Assembly (NCBI GenBank): GCA_020432595.1
Contig: JAGQGA010000041.1
Location: 1 to 16,958 of the forward strand
Source: Anaerolineales bacterium
Lineage (GTDB): Bacteria > Chloroflexota > Anaerolineae > Promineifilales > Promineifilaceae
Length of the DNA stretch: 16,958 nt
Direction: 5' to 3'
This document shows, in pieces, positions 7,370-14,301 of the stretch. Both the position numbers and the translations under genes were made by a program. Each line of letters starts with the position of its first letter. The stretch's first letter is position 1. Below the pieces are notes generated by a model. It saw only the letters and a program-made list of their open reading frames with translations, was not told the DNA's origin and searched no databases.

Positions 7370-8446
7370 ACCAAGATCACGACACGCCCGATACAAATCC
7401 TGCCACGCTTCCCGTTCGCGCACCACCGTTTCCAGATACTCCTGCCAAATCACCTTGTCTTGTACGGGGTCTTTGATGACCGCGCCAATGAGGCTGGCGG
7501 CTAAATCGTGGGCGCGGACGGTGCCATCGCCAAAGTGGGCGGCCAACGCCAGCCCGCTGTTGAGTACCGAAATCGCCTCGGCGGTGCTAAGAGTGCTGGT
7601 GGGGGATTTGATTTTGGCCTTTTTGTCCTGCGTCATCCCGCTGCGAAGCTCACGGAAGATGGTGACGACGCGCTGAATTTCCACCAGGGCAGGCAGTTCG
7701 GCCGGCAGTGCCAACGCCTGCCCCAATTCTGCCACCCGCTGCTGCACAATCTGCACCTCCTCCTCGGCGGTGGCAGGCAGCGGCAGCACCACGGTGTTAA
7801 AGCGACGGCGCAGGGCGCTGGAAAGCTCGTTCACCCCCCGGTCGCGGTCGTTGGCGGTGGCAATAACGTTAAACCCTTTGCTGGCCTGCACCTCCTGATT
7901 GAGTTCGGGAATGGGGAGCAGCTTTTCCGACAGGACAGTGATCAGCGAGTCTTGAACGTCGGCCGGGACGCGGGTCAGCTCTTCGACGCGAGCCAGCTTG
8001 CCCGTTTTCATTGCCAGCATGATGGGGCTGGGGACGAGGGCGGCGGCGGTGGGGCCGTTGGCAAGCAGGCTGGCGTAGTTCCAGCCGTAGCGCATCGCCT
8101 CCTCGCTGGTTCCGGCCGTACCTTGCACCAGCAGCGTCGAATCGCCGCTAATGGCCGCCGCCAAATGTTCGGCCAGCCACGTTTTGCCGGTGCCGGGAAT
8201 GCCCAGCAGCAGCAGGGCGCGGTCGGTGGTGAGGGTGGCGATGGCAATCTCGATTAAACGGCCGTTGCCAATATACTTCGGCGTAATGGCAAAACCGTTG
8301 TCGAGCGTGCCGCCCAAAATGTAGGTCGCCACCGCCCACGGGGAAAGCCGCCAGTTGGCGGGGCGGGGACGGTCATCAAATTGCTGCAATTCGTGCAGCT
8401 CGTGGGCATATTGCTGTTCGGCGTGAAGGCGTAAAATCTCTGTCAT
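7367..8446 (-). CDS. MoxR-type AAA+ ATPase (YehL-like)
   Basis: A 359-residue AAA+ ATPase of the MoxR class, the expected length for YehL-like members. Walker A is GIPGTGKT at 82-89. The Walker B segment reads LARVEELTRV (about 152-161), with VEE in place of the more usual DE pair. Sensor 1 is in ATANDRD (about 197-203), followed by the arginine-rich ALRRRF. It should form an ATP-driven ring that remodels a client presented by the VWA partner encoded two genes downstream. ATG at 8446 follows a weak purine stretch (AGAAG). It is the third gene of the operon; a 109-base gap after DUF5691 and a 60-base repeat before DUF5682 flank it. One AACGGCCGTT palindrome encodes NGR at about 61-63. Family call is firm; client unknown. 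Confidence 0.92.
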   Translation of the reverse strand: MTEILRLHAEQQYAHELHELQQFDDRPRPANWRLSPWAVATYILGGTLDNGFAITPKYIGNGRLIEIAIATLTTDRALLLLGIPGTGKTWLAEHLAAAISGDSTLLVQGTAGTSEEAMRYGWNYASLLANGPTAAALVPSPIMLAMKTGKLARVEELTRVPADVQDSLITVLSEKLLPIPELNQEVQASKGFNVIATANDRDRGVNELSSALRRRFNTVVLPLPATAEEEVQIVQQRVAELGQALALPAELPALVEIQRVVTIFRELRSGMTQDKKAKIKSPTSTLSTAEAISVLNSGLALAAHFGDGTVRAHDLAASLIGAVIKDPVQDKVIWQEYLETVVREREAWQDLYRACRDLG

Positions 8447-8537
8447 GGCTTCTATTATTGGTTCTTTTGGATTCGTAGGATAGCTGGCACATGGGAAACG
8501 GGCATATGCAATACGCCCCTACATCTGCCATCACCCA

Positions 8538-8572
8538 CTGATAACTGATTACTGTTTACCGATTACTGATCA
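8538..8572. repeat. Five tandem heptamers (CTGATTA type)
   Basis: Exactly five 7-bp units occur in a row: CTGATAA, CTGATTA, CTGTTTA, CCGATTA, CTGATCA. They overlap the end of the DUF5691 gene, encoding its last few residues (VISNR) and its TAA stop (8556-8558). The rest of the gap to 8446 has an isolated ACGCCCCTACA (8512-8522), the same word that bounds the element at 11582-11751. Confidence 0.8.
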
Positions 8573-10097
8573 CCTGCAACATATTGCGGCGAAATTGAAC
8601 GATGTCTAAAAACTCCTGAATACGTATTTCCCATACGCGGCTTTGGGTGGTGGGTTTGAGGGTGGTCGTTGCTTCTTCCAACAGGTCGGTGGGGAAGGTG
8701 TAGGCAAATTGGCGCACCGCCTCACGGAATTTCCAGTCGCTCACAGAACCTTTCCCAGAGCCGCCAATATCCTGCACCAATCGCTCCAGCACGGCACGCG
8801 CCAGGGGTATACTCCACGGGTTGGTCAATTTTTTCAGGGCGGCGGTGACGGGATGTTCACGCGGCGCGGTTTTGATGCCCGGCTGGGTTGCCAGCAGATG
8901 CAGCACATAAGCCTCTTGACGGTCAGGGGGAAGGACGGGCAGCATATCGAGGCTTTGGTAGGTGGCAATTTCCAGGCTACTGCCAAAAAGCAACGCTTCA
9001 CACCATTCGGCGTTTTGCTGGCGACGGGCGGCAAGACCCCAGCCACGTATGAAGGGGTGTTGGTTAGGGCTGTTAACGGCCGTTTCCACCAGCTCCCGCG
9101 CCGACAAGCCAAACCGCTCATTCCAAAACGACAGCGGCACACCGCTGAGCAACTGCGCCGTGCGCCAGTTTTGCGCGTTCATCCCGTGAGTCGTGGCACG
9201 GGGCAGCACCCCATCCCGCTGCGTCGCCGCATCCACATGATCCAGCAGTTCCAGCCGCAGCACGCGGCGGCCACCCTGTTCAGCCAGCGTCATCAGCGGG
9301 GCCGCCCGTTCCGTTTGCCGCTGGCAGTGGCGCGACTCCGTTAGCGACCCCAAAAACTCGATGGCGCGGCGGCGCACCGGGTAGCTGGCGTCATCCAGCG
9401 CCGCCTCGATAAATGGCTCGTCGGCCATGGAAAGGTTGGTTTCCAACGCCGCCAGAAAATCAGCCCGCTGGCGTGGCCCTTCGCTGCCCCAAGTTGTTTG
9501 CAGCAAGGCCAGCCCCTGCTGCGGGTCGCTGGCGCGGAGGTGCTGCAGCAGCGTTAGCCGGGCAGATTGGCTGCCCGTTTGCCACACCTCATCGGGGTTG
9601 GCAACCAGGGCGGGGGTGGCAACGGCGTATACCCAGTTTTCGTTTTGCGCCGCCAGCCACTGGCCGCGCTGCCCGATAGCCTGGCGAATGAGCGGGTGCA
9701 GTTCGGGGTGGCGGATGCCATATTGGAGCAGGTTGGGGATAAATTCATCCAGTAATCGCTGCTGGTTATCTATCAGAGCTTGCAGAAGTTCGGGGAGGAT
9801 GGGTTGATAACGGCCGTTTATAACCCCAATCAACGTTGTTCGCAGCTTGTCGCTGCTGCGCGGCCAGTCGCCATCCGGCACAGGTGGCAGCTTGGGGGGC
9901 GTGATTTGCGGCGGCACGGTGCCCACCTGCTGGTGCAGGGCTAGGGTGGCGGCGGTGGCGAGGAGGGTTTGTTCGGGCGAACGGCCGTTTAGCTGTGCCA
10001 ACAACCGCGCCAGCGACCCCTCATCCCCCGGCGGCGGCAGCGTGCCCCGCCCCGTGCCCAGCAGGGCAACTTTGACGACATCGGGGTAGGTGGTCAT
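8556..10097 (-). CDS. DUF5691-like protein, helical-repeat type
   Basis: A 513-residue protein starting MTTYPDVVKVALLGTGRG, which resembles the N-terminus of proteins annotated DUF5691 that travel with SWIM and MoxR genes. The ATG at 10097 overlaps the TGA of the upstream SWIM gene (ATGA), indicating translational coupling. A frame reaching back to 10232 would add 45 low-complexity residues and overlap the SWIM gene deeply, so it is rejected. The middle has HEAT-like helices (for example DEPFIEAALDDASYPVRRRAIEFLGSL) suited to protein binding. No catalytic motif is seen. It contains three palindromes AACGGCCGTT, and the last codons come from a heptamer repeat. A scaffold or adaptor role for the MoxR-VWA machine is inference from context. 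Confidence 0.8.
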   Translation of the reverse strand: MTTYPDVVKVALLGTGRGTLPPPGDEGSLARLLAQLNGRSPEQTLLATAATLALHQQVGTVPPQITPPKLPPVPDGDWPRSSDKLRTTLIGVINGRYQPILPELLQALIDNQQRLLDEFIPNLLQYGIRHPELHPLIRQAIGQRGQWLAAQNENWVYAVATPALVANPDEVWQTGSQSARLTLLQHLRASDPQQGLALLQTTWGSEGPRQRADFLAALETNLSMADEPFIEAALDDASYPVRRRAIEFLGSLTESRHCQRQTERAAPLMTLAEQGGRRVLRLELLDHVDAATQRDGVLPRATTHGMNAQNWRTAQLLSGVPLSFWNERFGLSARELVETAVNSPNQHPFIRGWGLAARRQQNAEWCEALLFGSSLEIATYQSLDMLPVLPPDRQEAYVLHLLATQPGIKTAPREHPVTAALKKLTNPWSIPLARAVLERLVQDIGGSGKGSVSDWKFREAVRQFAYTFPTDLLEEATTTLKPTTQSRVWEIRIQEFLDIVQFRRNMLQVISNR

Positions 10098-11395
10098 CCC
10101 GCCACCCCCTTCAACAACGCCAACTGCAGCCACCGCCCCTCGGCCGCCACGGTTAGCGGGCGCAAATGTTCGCCATTCCATTCGCCAAAGAGGGCCAACG
10201 GCCGGCCGCCGCTGAGTGCCTGCAAATGCCACCCTTGTTCAAAACCGGGCACCAGCGGCAGGGCGTGGTTTTGCTCATCACGGATAAACCAGTCGCCGCC
10301 GCGCTGGAACGGGATGACGCGCAGCAAGGCCAGCGGGTAGGTGTTGAGCCAGGGGTTGGCGGCCAGGGCGCGGGCGTAATAGCCGTGCGCCTGCGGGATG
10401 CTGGGGTAGCCCGCCACGCGGCTGAGGGCGGTGGGATCGGCGTGGCTTTGCACGATTGCCGCCCGCAGCGGTGCCGCGCTGGGGTAATAAGCTAGGTCTG
10501 CGTCAAGCACCTGACCGGGGCGCAGGCTGTTGTCCAGCTTTTGCGGCCCCACGGCGTAATCGCGGATGAGAGCCGGACGTTGGTGCTGTTGGCTCCACAG
10601 CCAGGTGCGCTGAATTTGCAGCTCTTTTTCTTTCTGCGTGTGCCGCCCCACAATTACCCACTGGTCACGCCAGCGGGGTTGGTTGTCTAAATCGGCGGGG
10701 TCGGGCAGCCAGCCAACGGCTGTTTTTAAATCCGCCTGTGTTTCCGGGGGCAAGCTGTCAAATCGCTGGTACCCCTCCACCAAAAGCTGTAGCCGCCCCA
10801 GCTTTGCCAGCAGCTTTTCCGGCCAGTCTGGTTTGCCACCGGCGGGAATGCTGGACAAATCGCCCACCTGCCGCGCCACCGTTTCCGCTTCGGCGTCTAC
10901 CAGTCGGGCGGCGGCTTCGTCCCAAAAGCTGTTGGGCATTTGGCGCACATCGGCCAGCCCGTTACGCAGCAAATCGGCCAGCCACATCCCTAGTTCAGCC
11001 ATGCCGGCGCAAATTTTGCCGTGGCGCTCCTGCTGCCGCTCCCGCTGGCTGCGGGCATCGGCCACATAAATGTCGCTGTCCTGCGGCTGCGTCACCCAGT
11101 CGGGTGGGGTGGCGGCGGTGATGGGCTGCTCGGTGGCGCGGATAAAGAGCGCCAGGGCATGTTCGCAGGGGCGGCTGCGGCTGTTGCAATTGCAGCGAAA
11201 GGCGGGGGCGGTTAAATCTATTTGGCTTTGGTAGCGAAGTTGTTCGCGGGTGGAGGCGACAATGCCCCAGGCAACAGTGATGGTAACCCCCATTTCCTGC
11301 CAGGCTTCGGGTTTGAGCAGGCGGTGGCTGGCGTTGCGCGTGCGCACGTCGGGCGCAAGGGCGAGGATTTGTTCAATTGTCCAGGTGACCGACAT
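10094..11395 (-). CDS. SWIM zinc finger protein (YehQ-like)
   Basis: A 433-residue cytosolic protein and first gene of the operon. The SWIM signature C68-x-C70-x6-C77-x-H79 (FRCNCNSRSRPCEHALAL) binds zinc and in this class mediates DNA or protein contacts. The preceding segment (TWTIEQILALAPDVRTRNASHRLL) is typical of SWIM proteins encoded beside DUF5691 and MoxR genes. The C-terminal 350 residues contain no domain I recognise. ATG at 11395 lies about 75 bases below the predicted start of transcription; no clear Shine-Dalgarno sequence is visible. The TGA overlaps the next gene's ATG by four bases. Unlike its downstream partners it has no perfect AACGGCCGTT, only near copies (10197, 10715). 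Confidence 0.88.
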   Translation of the reverse strand: MSVTWTIEQILALAPDVRTRNASHRLLKPEAWQEMGVTITVAWGIVASTREQLRYQSQIDLTAPAFRCNCNSRSRPCEHALALFIRATEQPITAATPPDWVTQPQDSDIYVADARSQRERQQERHGKICAGMAELGMWLADLLRNGLADVRQMPNSFWDEAAARLVDAEAETVARQVGDLSSIPAGGKPDWPEKLLAKLGRLQLLVEGYQRFDSLPPETQADLKTAVGWLPDPADLDNQPRWRDQWVIVGRHTQKEKELQIQRTWLWSQQHQRPALIRDYAVGPQKLDNSLRPGQVLDADLAYYPSAAPLRAAIVQSHADPTALSRVAGYPSIPQAHGYYARALAANPWLNTYPLALLRVIPFQRGGDWFIRDEQNHALPLVPGFEQGWHLQALSGGRPLALFGEWNGEHLRPLTVAAEGRWLQLALLKGVAG

Positions 11396-11747
11396 AAATT
11401 CTCGATGATGACAGTCGCCGTAACAACTGTCTGGGGATTGGGTAAACTCGCCAATCTCTCTGCTAACGATACGCGGGCATTATAGGGGAGGGGCGCGGCT
11501 GGGGTCAATATCGTTTACGCTTCTCTTACACTAGCACGCTGTTGACAAAAGCAACCTCGCAGCGCAGGGGCGACGGCAACTGTAGGGGCGGAATGACCGG
11601 GGTTTACGCAGGCAATGTCCTGGCCTTATCTCCCGGTCGTCTCGCCCTTGTGTTACCCCAAAATGGCGTGGGCGGGTGAGGCACGGGCGAGACGGCGCGG
11701 AGAGAATGCCGCATGTTCACCCCGTGCCAATCCGCGCCATCCCGCCC
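11396..11747. other. Intergenic region between SWIM operon and NACHT gene
   Basis: This 352-base gap has no convincing coding frame. The right-hand part (11396-11510) is the operon leader and promoter. The left-hand part (11582-11751) is a nested inverted-repeat element. Between them (11511-11581) I see nothing that I can assign. Confidence 0.6.
11479..11508 (-). promoter_or_regulatory. Sigma-70-type promoter of the five-gene operon
   Basis: On the minus strand a TTGACC -35 box (complement of 11503-11508) is followed after 18 bases by a perfect TATAAT -10 box (complement of 11479-11484). Transcription would begin near 11472 and give a leader of about 75 bases before the SWIM ATG at 11395. 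No other promoter of this quality is seen upstream of the later genes, which supports one transcript. Confidence 0.7.
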
Positions 11748-11751
11748 CTAC
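11582..11751. repeat. Nested inverted-repeat element bounded by GTAGGGGCGG / CCGCCCCTAC
   Basis: The ends are perfect 10-bp inverted repeats (11582-11591 and 11742-11751). Inside are a perfect 10-bp pair CGTCTCGCCC / GGGCGAGACG (11638-11647 and 11685-11694) and an 8-bp pair GGCACGGG / CCCGTGCC (11680-11687 and 11721-11728). The structure resembles a small non-autonomous repeat (MITE-like), but no target duplication was identified. Its right end contains the TAG stop (11748-11750) of the NACHT gene. Confidence 0.5.
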
Positions 11752-14036
11752 GCGGCGGTGGGGGGTAACAACAGTTGGTTTTCAAATGTTTCCCGATTTG
11801 GCACGGCGGCCAGCCGCAAACAATCCACAAACAATTGCGTAGCCTCCAAATAGCGCACAAATAGTTTCGTTTGTTCTACCGACAGCGGCCACTCATGCCC
11901 AATGTCGCGGTGCTGGATACTGATTTGCTGCAACTGGCGGTAAAATTGCCGCCAAGTTTCGCGGTCTGCTTCAGCATCGGGAATCGCTAATTGCCTAATT
12001 GCCCCGGCCAACGCCGTCAACCCCATTTTCTGGCTCGCTTTAATCATATTGCGTATACCCCCTTTGAGGACGATGGCGAGGGCGAAGTCGAGGGTGCGGT
12101 CGCGGGCGAGGTCGCGGTCGAGGGCGCGGGCAAGGGCGAGGTCGAGGTCGAGGTCAAGGTCAAGGTCGAGGTCGAGGGCGAGGTCGAGGATGGGGACGCT
12201 GGCGTGGTCGAGGGCGCGGGCGAGGTCGAGGGCGAGGTCGCGGTCGAGGGCGCGGGCGAGGTCGAGAACGAGAGCGCGGGCGAGGTCGCGGTCGCGGTCG
12301 CGGGCAAGATCGCGGGCGAGGTCAAAGATGTAAAGGTAAAAAGCACGCAGGGCTGAGGGTTTAGCAGCCCCTACCGCCTGCGTGCTTTTCACTACACCCC
12401 ATTGCAACAACCACCCAATCGCTGCTTCTCTGGCCACCATCTGGTTCAAAGCTGCCACAAAGAGCGTGCAAAATTCGGTGGCCTCATTCAGCATACCCAC
12501 AGTCAGCAGAAACACCTCACGCCAGCGGTCATCCCCCACGTGCGTTATCAGATGCGGCAGCATTCCTTGGTTGTCCACCACATACCGTGCCACCAAATAT
12601 TCCAGCAGCGTCAGGTGGGAAAAAGAGTAAATATCCCGTGCCCGCTCCACAAACAGGCCGTGGTGCGCCGCCAGCACCGCCAGCAGTTGCCGCCCTACTC
12701 CCACTTGGACACGCCCCTCCGTCAATATCGCCCACTGCTGCTCAAGCAGCCTGGTCAACGCTGCTTCTTCAATGTAGAAATTTCCCCCATCAAACATCGC
12801 CATCGCCACCGCCGCCAACAGCTTTTGTTTTTGCTCCGGCTCCAAGATCAACGCACCCAAATGACGGTCAACGGCCTTCGTCTCATCCCACTCCCGCAGC
12901 AGCGCCGCCGTGGCGCTGTCGTACAGCCGATGGCGCTCCGCCGGAAAGTCCCCCAAATCTTCATACGCCAAACAAAGCAACCCCAGCAGCATCGGCGTTT
13001 GCGCCAGTTCCCGCAATCGTTTGTTTTTTTCGGCTCGGAGTTCATTCCAACAAGCCTCCGCCTTCTCCCAATCCTCAAACCAGTGGTAGATAAAGTCCTC
13101 AGCCTGTTTGTCGTCAAAATCCGCCACCTCCACCGTCTGAAAGCGTAAAAACGAAGCCTGTGTTACCGCCACGCGGCAGCTAATTACCACCTGGCACTGG
13201 TCAAAGTCAGCGGCAAACCGCTGCAAGGCGTGGATCATCTCCCGCAACTGCTGCTCGCTTTGCTGCGCCTCATCCAGCCCGTCAAACAGCACAATTGCCT
13301 GGCCTTGTTCCAATTGATCAAGCATCAGCGTTTCTACATTTAAATCGCGGGAGCGGGGCAGCAGCCGCTGCTGGATAAAGTCCAGTGGCTCCAAACCAGA
13401 ACGGGCCAGCTCATGGAGCGACACAAAGATAGGCAGCTTACTCCAGCGGCCAGCCAGTGCCTTCAGCGCAATCTGCTTCAAAAACGTCGTCTTGCCCGCC
13501 CCCGGTTTCCCCAGCACAAACAAATTTTTTCCTGTGCCAACCACCTTCAATCCATCACGCCTTTCTGTCCGTCGCTCATGCAACTGCGGCCAAACACCCC
13601 GCTTTAGTTTGGCCGGGTCATACCACTGCGCTGCCTCTTCCTCCTGCAGGACATTCAGCGCCGTATAGTTCCCAGCCAACGGCCGTCCTCCCCGCTTCCC
13701 CAAAACGTGCATCACGCTCACTTCATCGTACAGCCGCTTCTTGTACTTCTCCCAATACTCGGTAGCCTGTGGCTGTTCCGGCGGCTGCACCACCGACGGG
13801 CGGGGAAACACAATGCCTGGGTTCTCGGCTTGCGCCAGATCAATGAGTTTGTCAAGCTTGCCCTCAGCTATGGCACGCTCCAAAATACTTTGCCATGTGA
13901 GGTCGCTTCTGTCACCCAAGCTAATGCGCGACACATCCATCCCGGCGGCTATCGCTATTCGTCGCGCATCCTCCTTATTGCCATAAACCCATGCTAATTT
14001 CTCTTGCAACTGCGTGTGTTCATTTGTCCAGTGCAT
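11748..14036 (-). CDS. EAD-NACHT NTPase with low-complexity insert
   Basis: A 762-residue STAND NTPase. Residues 1-75 (TQLQEKLAWVYGNKEDARR through LIDLAQAENPG) match the look of effector-associated domain 1, a Death-like adaptor that recruits an effector carrying the same domain. The NACHT core follows: Walker A GKPGAGKTT at about 174-182, Walker B IVLFDGLDEA at about 247-257, then a winged-helix-like region with FSHLTLLEYLVARY. Residues about 568-657 are a tetrapeptide-style array (DLAR, ALDR, DLAL, DLDL) encoded by a hexanucleotide minisatellite. The C-terminus (ATQLFVDCLRLA) resembles C-terminal helical domains of bacterial NACHT proteins. Bacterial NACHT proteins include known anti-phage NLR-like sensors; a conflict role here is inference. 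No perfect AACGGCCGTT occurs in 2.3 kb, unusual for this window. No effector gene with a matching EAD is visible nearby. Confidence 0.88.
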   Translation of the reverse strand: MHWTNEHTQLQEKLAWVYGNKEDARRIAIAAGMDVSRISLGDRSDLTWQSILERAIAEGKLDKLIDLAQAENPGIVFPRPSVVQPPEQPQATEYWEKYKKRLYDEVSVMHVLGKRGGRPLAGNYTALNVLQEEEAAQWYDPAKLKRGVWPQLHERRTERRDGLKVVGTGKNLFVLGKPGAGKTTFLKQIALKALAGRWSKLPIFVSLHELARSGLEPLDFIQQRLLPRSRDLNVETLMLDQLEQGQAIVLFDGLDEAQQSEQQLREMIHALQRFAADFDQCQVVISCRVAVTQASFLRFQTVEVADFDDKQAEDFIYHWFEDWEKAEACWNELRAEKNKRLRELAQTPMLLGLLCLAYEDLGDFPAERHRLYDSATAALLREWDETKAVDRHLGALILEPEQKQKLLAAVAMAMFDGGNFYIEEAALTRLLEQQWAILTEGRVQVGVGRQLLAVLAAHHGLFVERARDIYSFSHLTLLEYLVARYVVDNQGMLPHLITHVGDDRWREVFLLTVGMLNEATEFCTLFVAALNQMVAREAAIGWLLQWGVVKSTQAVGAAKPSALRAFYLYIFDLARDLARDRDRDLARALVLDLARALDRDLALDLARALDHASVPILDLALDLDLDLDLDLDLALARALDRDLARDRTLDFALAIVLKGGIRNMIKASQKMGLTALAGAIRQLAIPDAEADRETWRQFYRQLQQISIQHRDIGHEWPLSVEQTKLFVRYLEATQLFVDCLRLAAVPNRETFENQLLLPPTAA
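12063..12333. repeat. Hexanucleotide minisatellite in NACHT gene (GGTCGA / GGGCGC variants)
   Basis: About 270 bases are built almost entirely from 6-bp variants such as GAGGTC, GAGGGC, GCGGTC and GCGGGC on the plus strand, with a homogeneous core of GAGGTC/AAGGTC near 12140-12190. In the gene it encodes alternating L/R and A/D residues in blocks of four. Because 6 is a multiple of 3, copy-number change keeps the frame. Other frames on both strands also stay open here as artefacts of the repeat. Confidence 0.88.
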
Positions 14037-14122
14037 TCGTTCAACCCTTGTTTATCTGGTGAGCTGCTCACGAGGGGTGGAAAACGGCCGTTTTGCCACG
14101 CCAACACCAACAAGACCGCCCC

Positions 14123-14128
14123 ATTATA
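14123..14128 (-). promoter_or_regulatory. Probable -10 box for the NACHT gene
   Basis: The minus strand reads TTATATAATGG, a perfect TATAAT about 87 bases upstream of the NACHT ATG at 14036. No convincing -35 box is seen 16-18 bases away. The site is nearly symmetric (ATTATATAA), so it could also serve the divergent amidohydrolase gene. A copy of AACGGCCGTT, the only intergenic one, lies in the NACHT leader at 14083-14092. Confidence 0.4.
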
Positions 14129-14170
14129 TAACACAAACAGTCCCAAACGTGGTAGGCATGTTGGGATTGG

Positions 14171-14187
14171 GTTACAGTAACGGTTAC
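14171..14187. promoter_or_regulatory. Possible operator: three GTTAC half-sites
   Basis: GTTACAGTAAC (14171-14181) is an 11-base dyad, followed by another GTTAC (14183-14187). The half-sites start six bases apart, upstream of the amidohydrolase gene. A regulator binding site is a guess from symmetry only. Confidence 0.25.
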
Positions 14188-14188
14188 G

Positions 14189-14248
14189 TGGTGCGTGGTG
14201 CGTGGTGCGTAAGAACACCTATCTGCACGCACCACGCACCACGCACCA
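14189..14248. repeat. 22-bp perfect inverted repeat built from heptamer GTGGTGC
   Basis: The left arm 14189-14210 contains three 7-bp GTGGTGC-type units, and the right arm 14227-14248 is its exact complement, with a 16-base loop. It lies between divergent genes, 54 bases before the amidohydrolase ATG. If transcribed with that gene it would form a very stable leader hairpin. Confidence 0.88.
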
Positions 14249-14301
14249 AATTTGTCAAACCCACAAGACGGAAAGAACCCGTTTGACTTAATGGAGGAAA
14301 A

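Noticed and set aside
10098..10232. A longer N-terminus for the DUF5691 gene starting at 10232
   Set aside because: The added 45 residues are low-complexity and lie inside the SWIM coding region; the ATG at 10097 gives a standard ATGA overlap and the conserved-looking N-terminus.
12063..12333. Possible CRISPR array
   Set aside because: The units are 6 bp with no unique spacers and lie inside an open NACHT frame.
11991..12356. Plus-strand acidic E/V/G-rich frame and the arginine/serine-rich frame beside it
   Set aside because: Both are by-products of the hexanucleotide repeat, which keeps all frames open; the NACHT frame on the minus strand explains the region.
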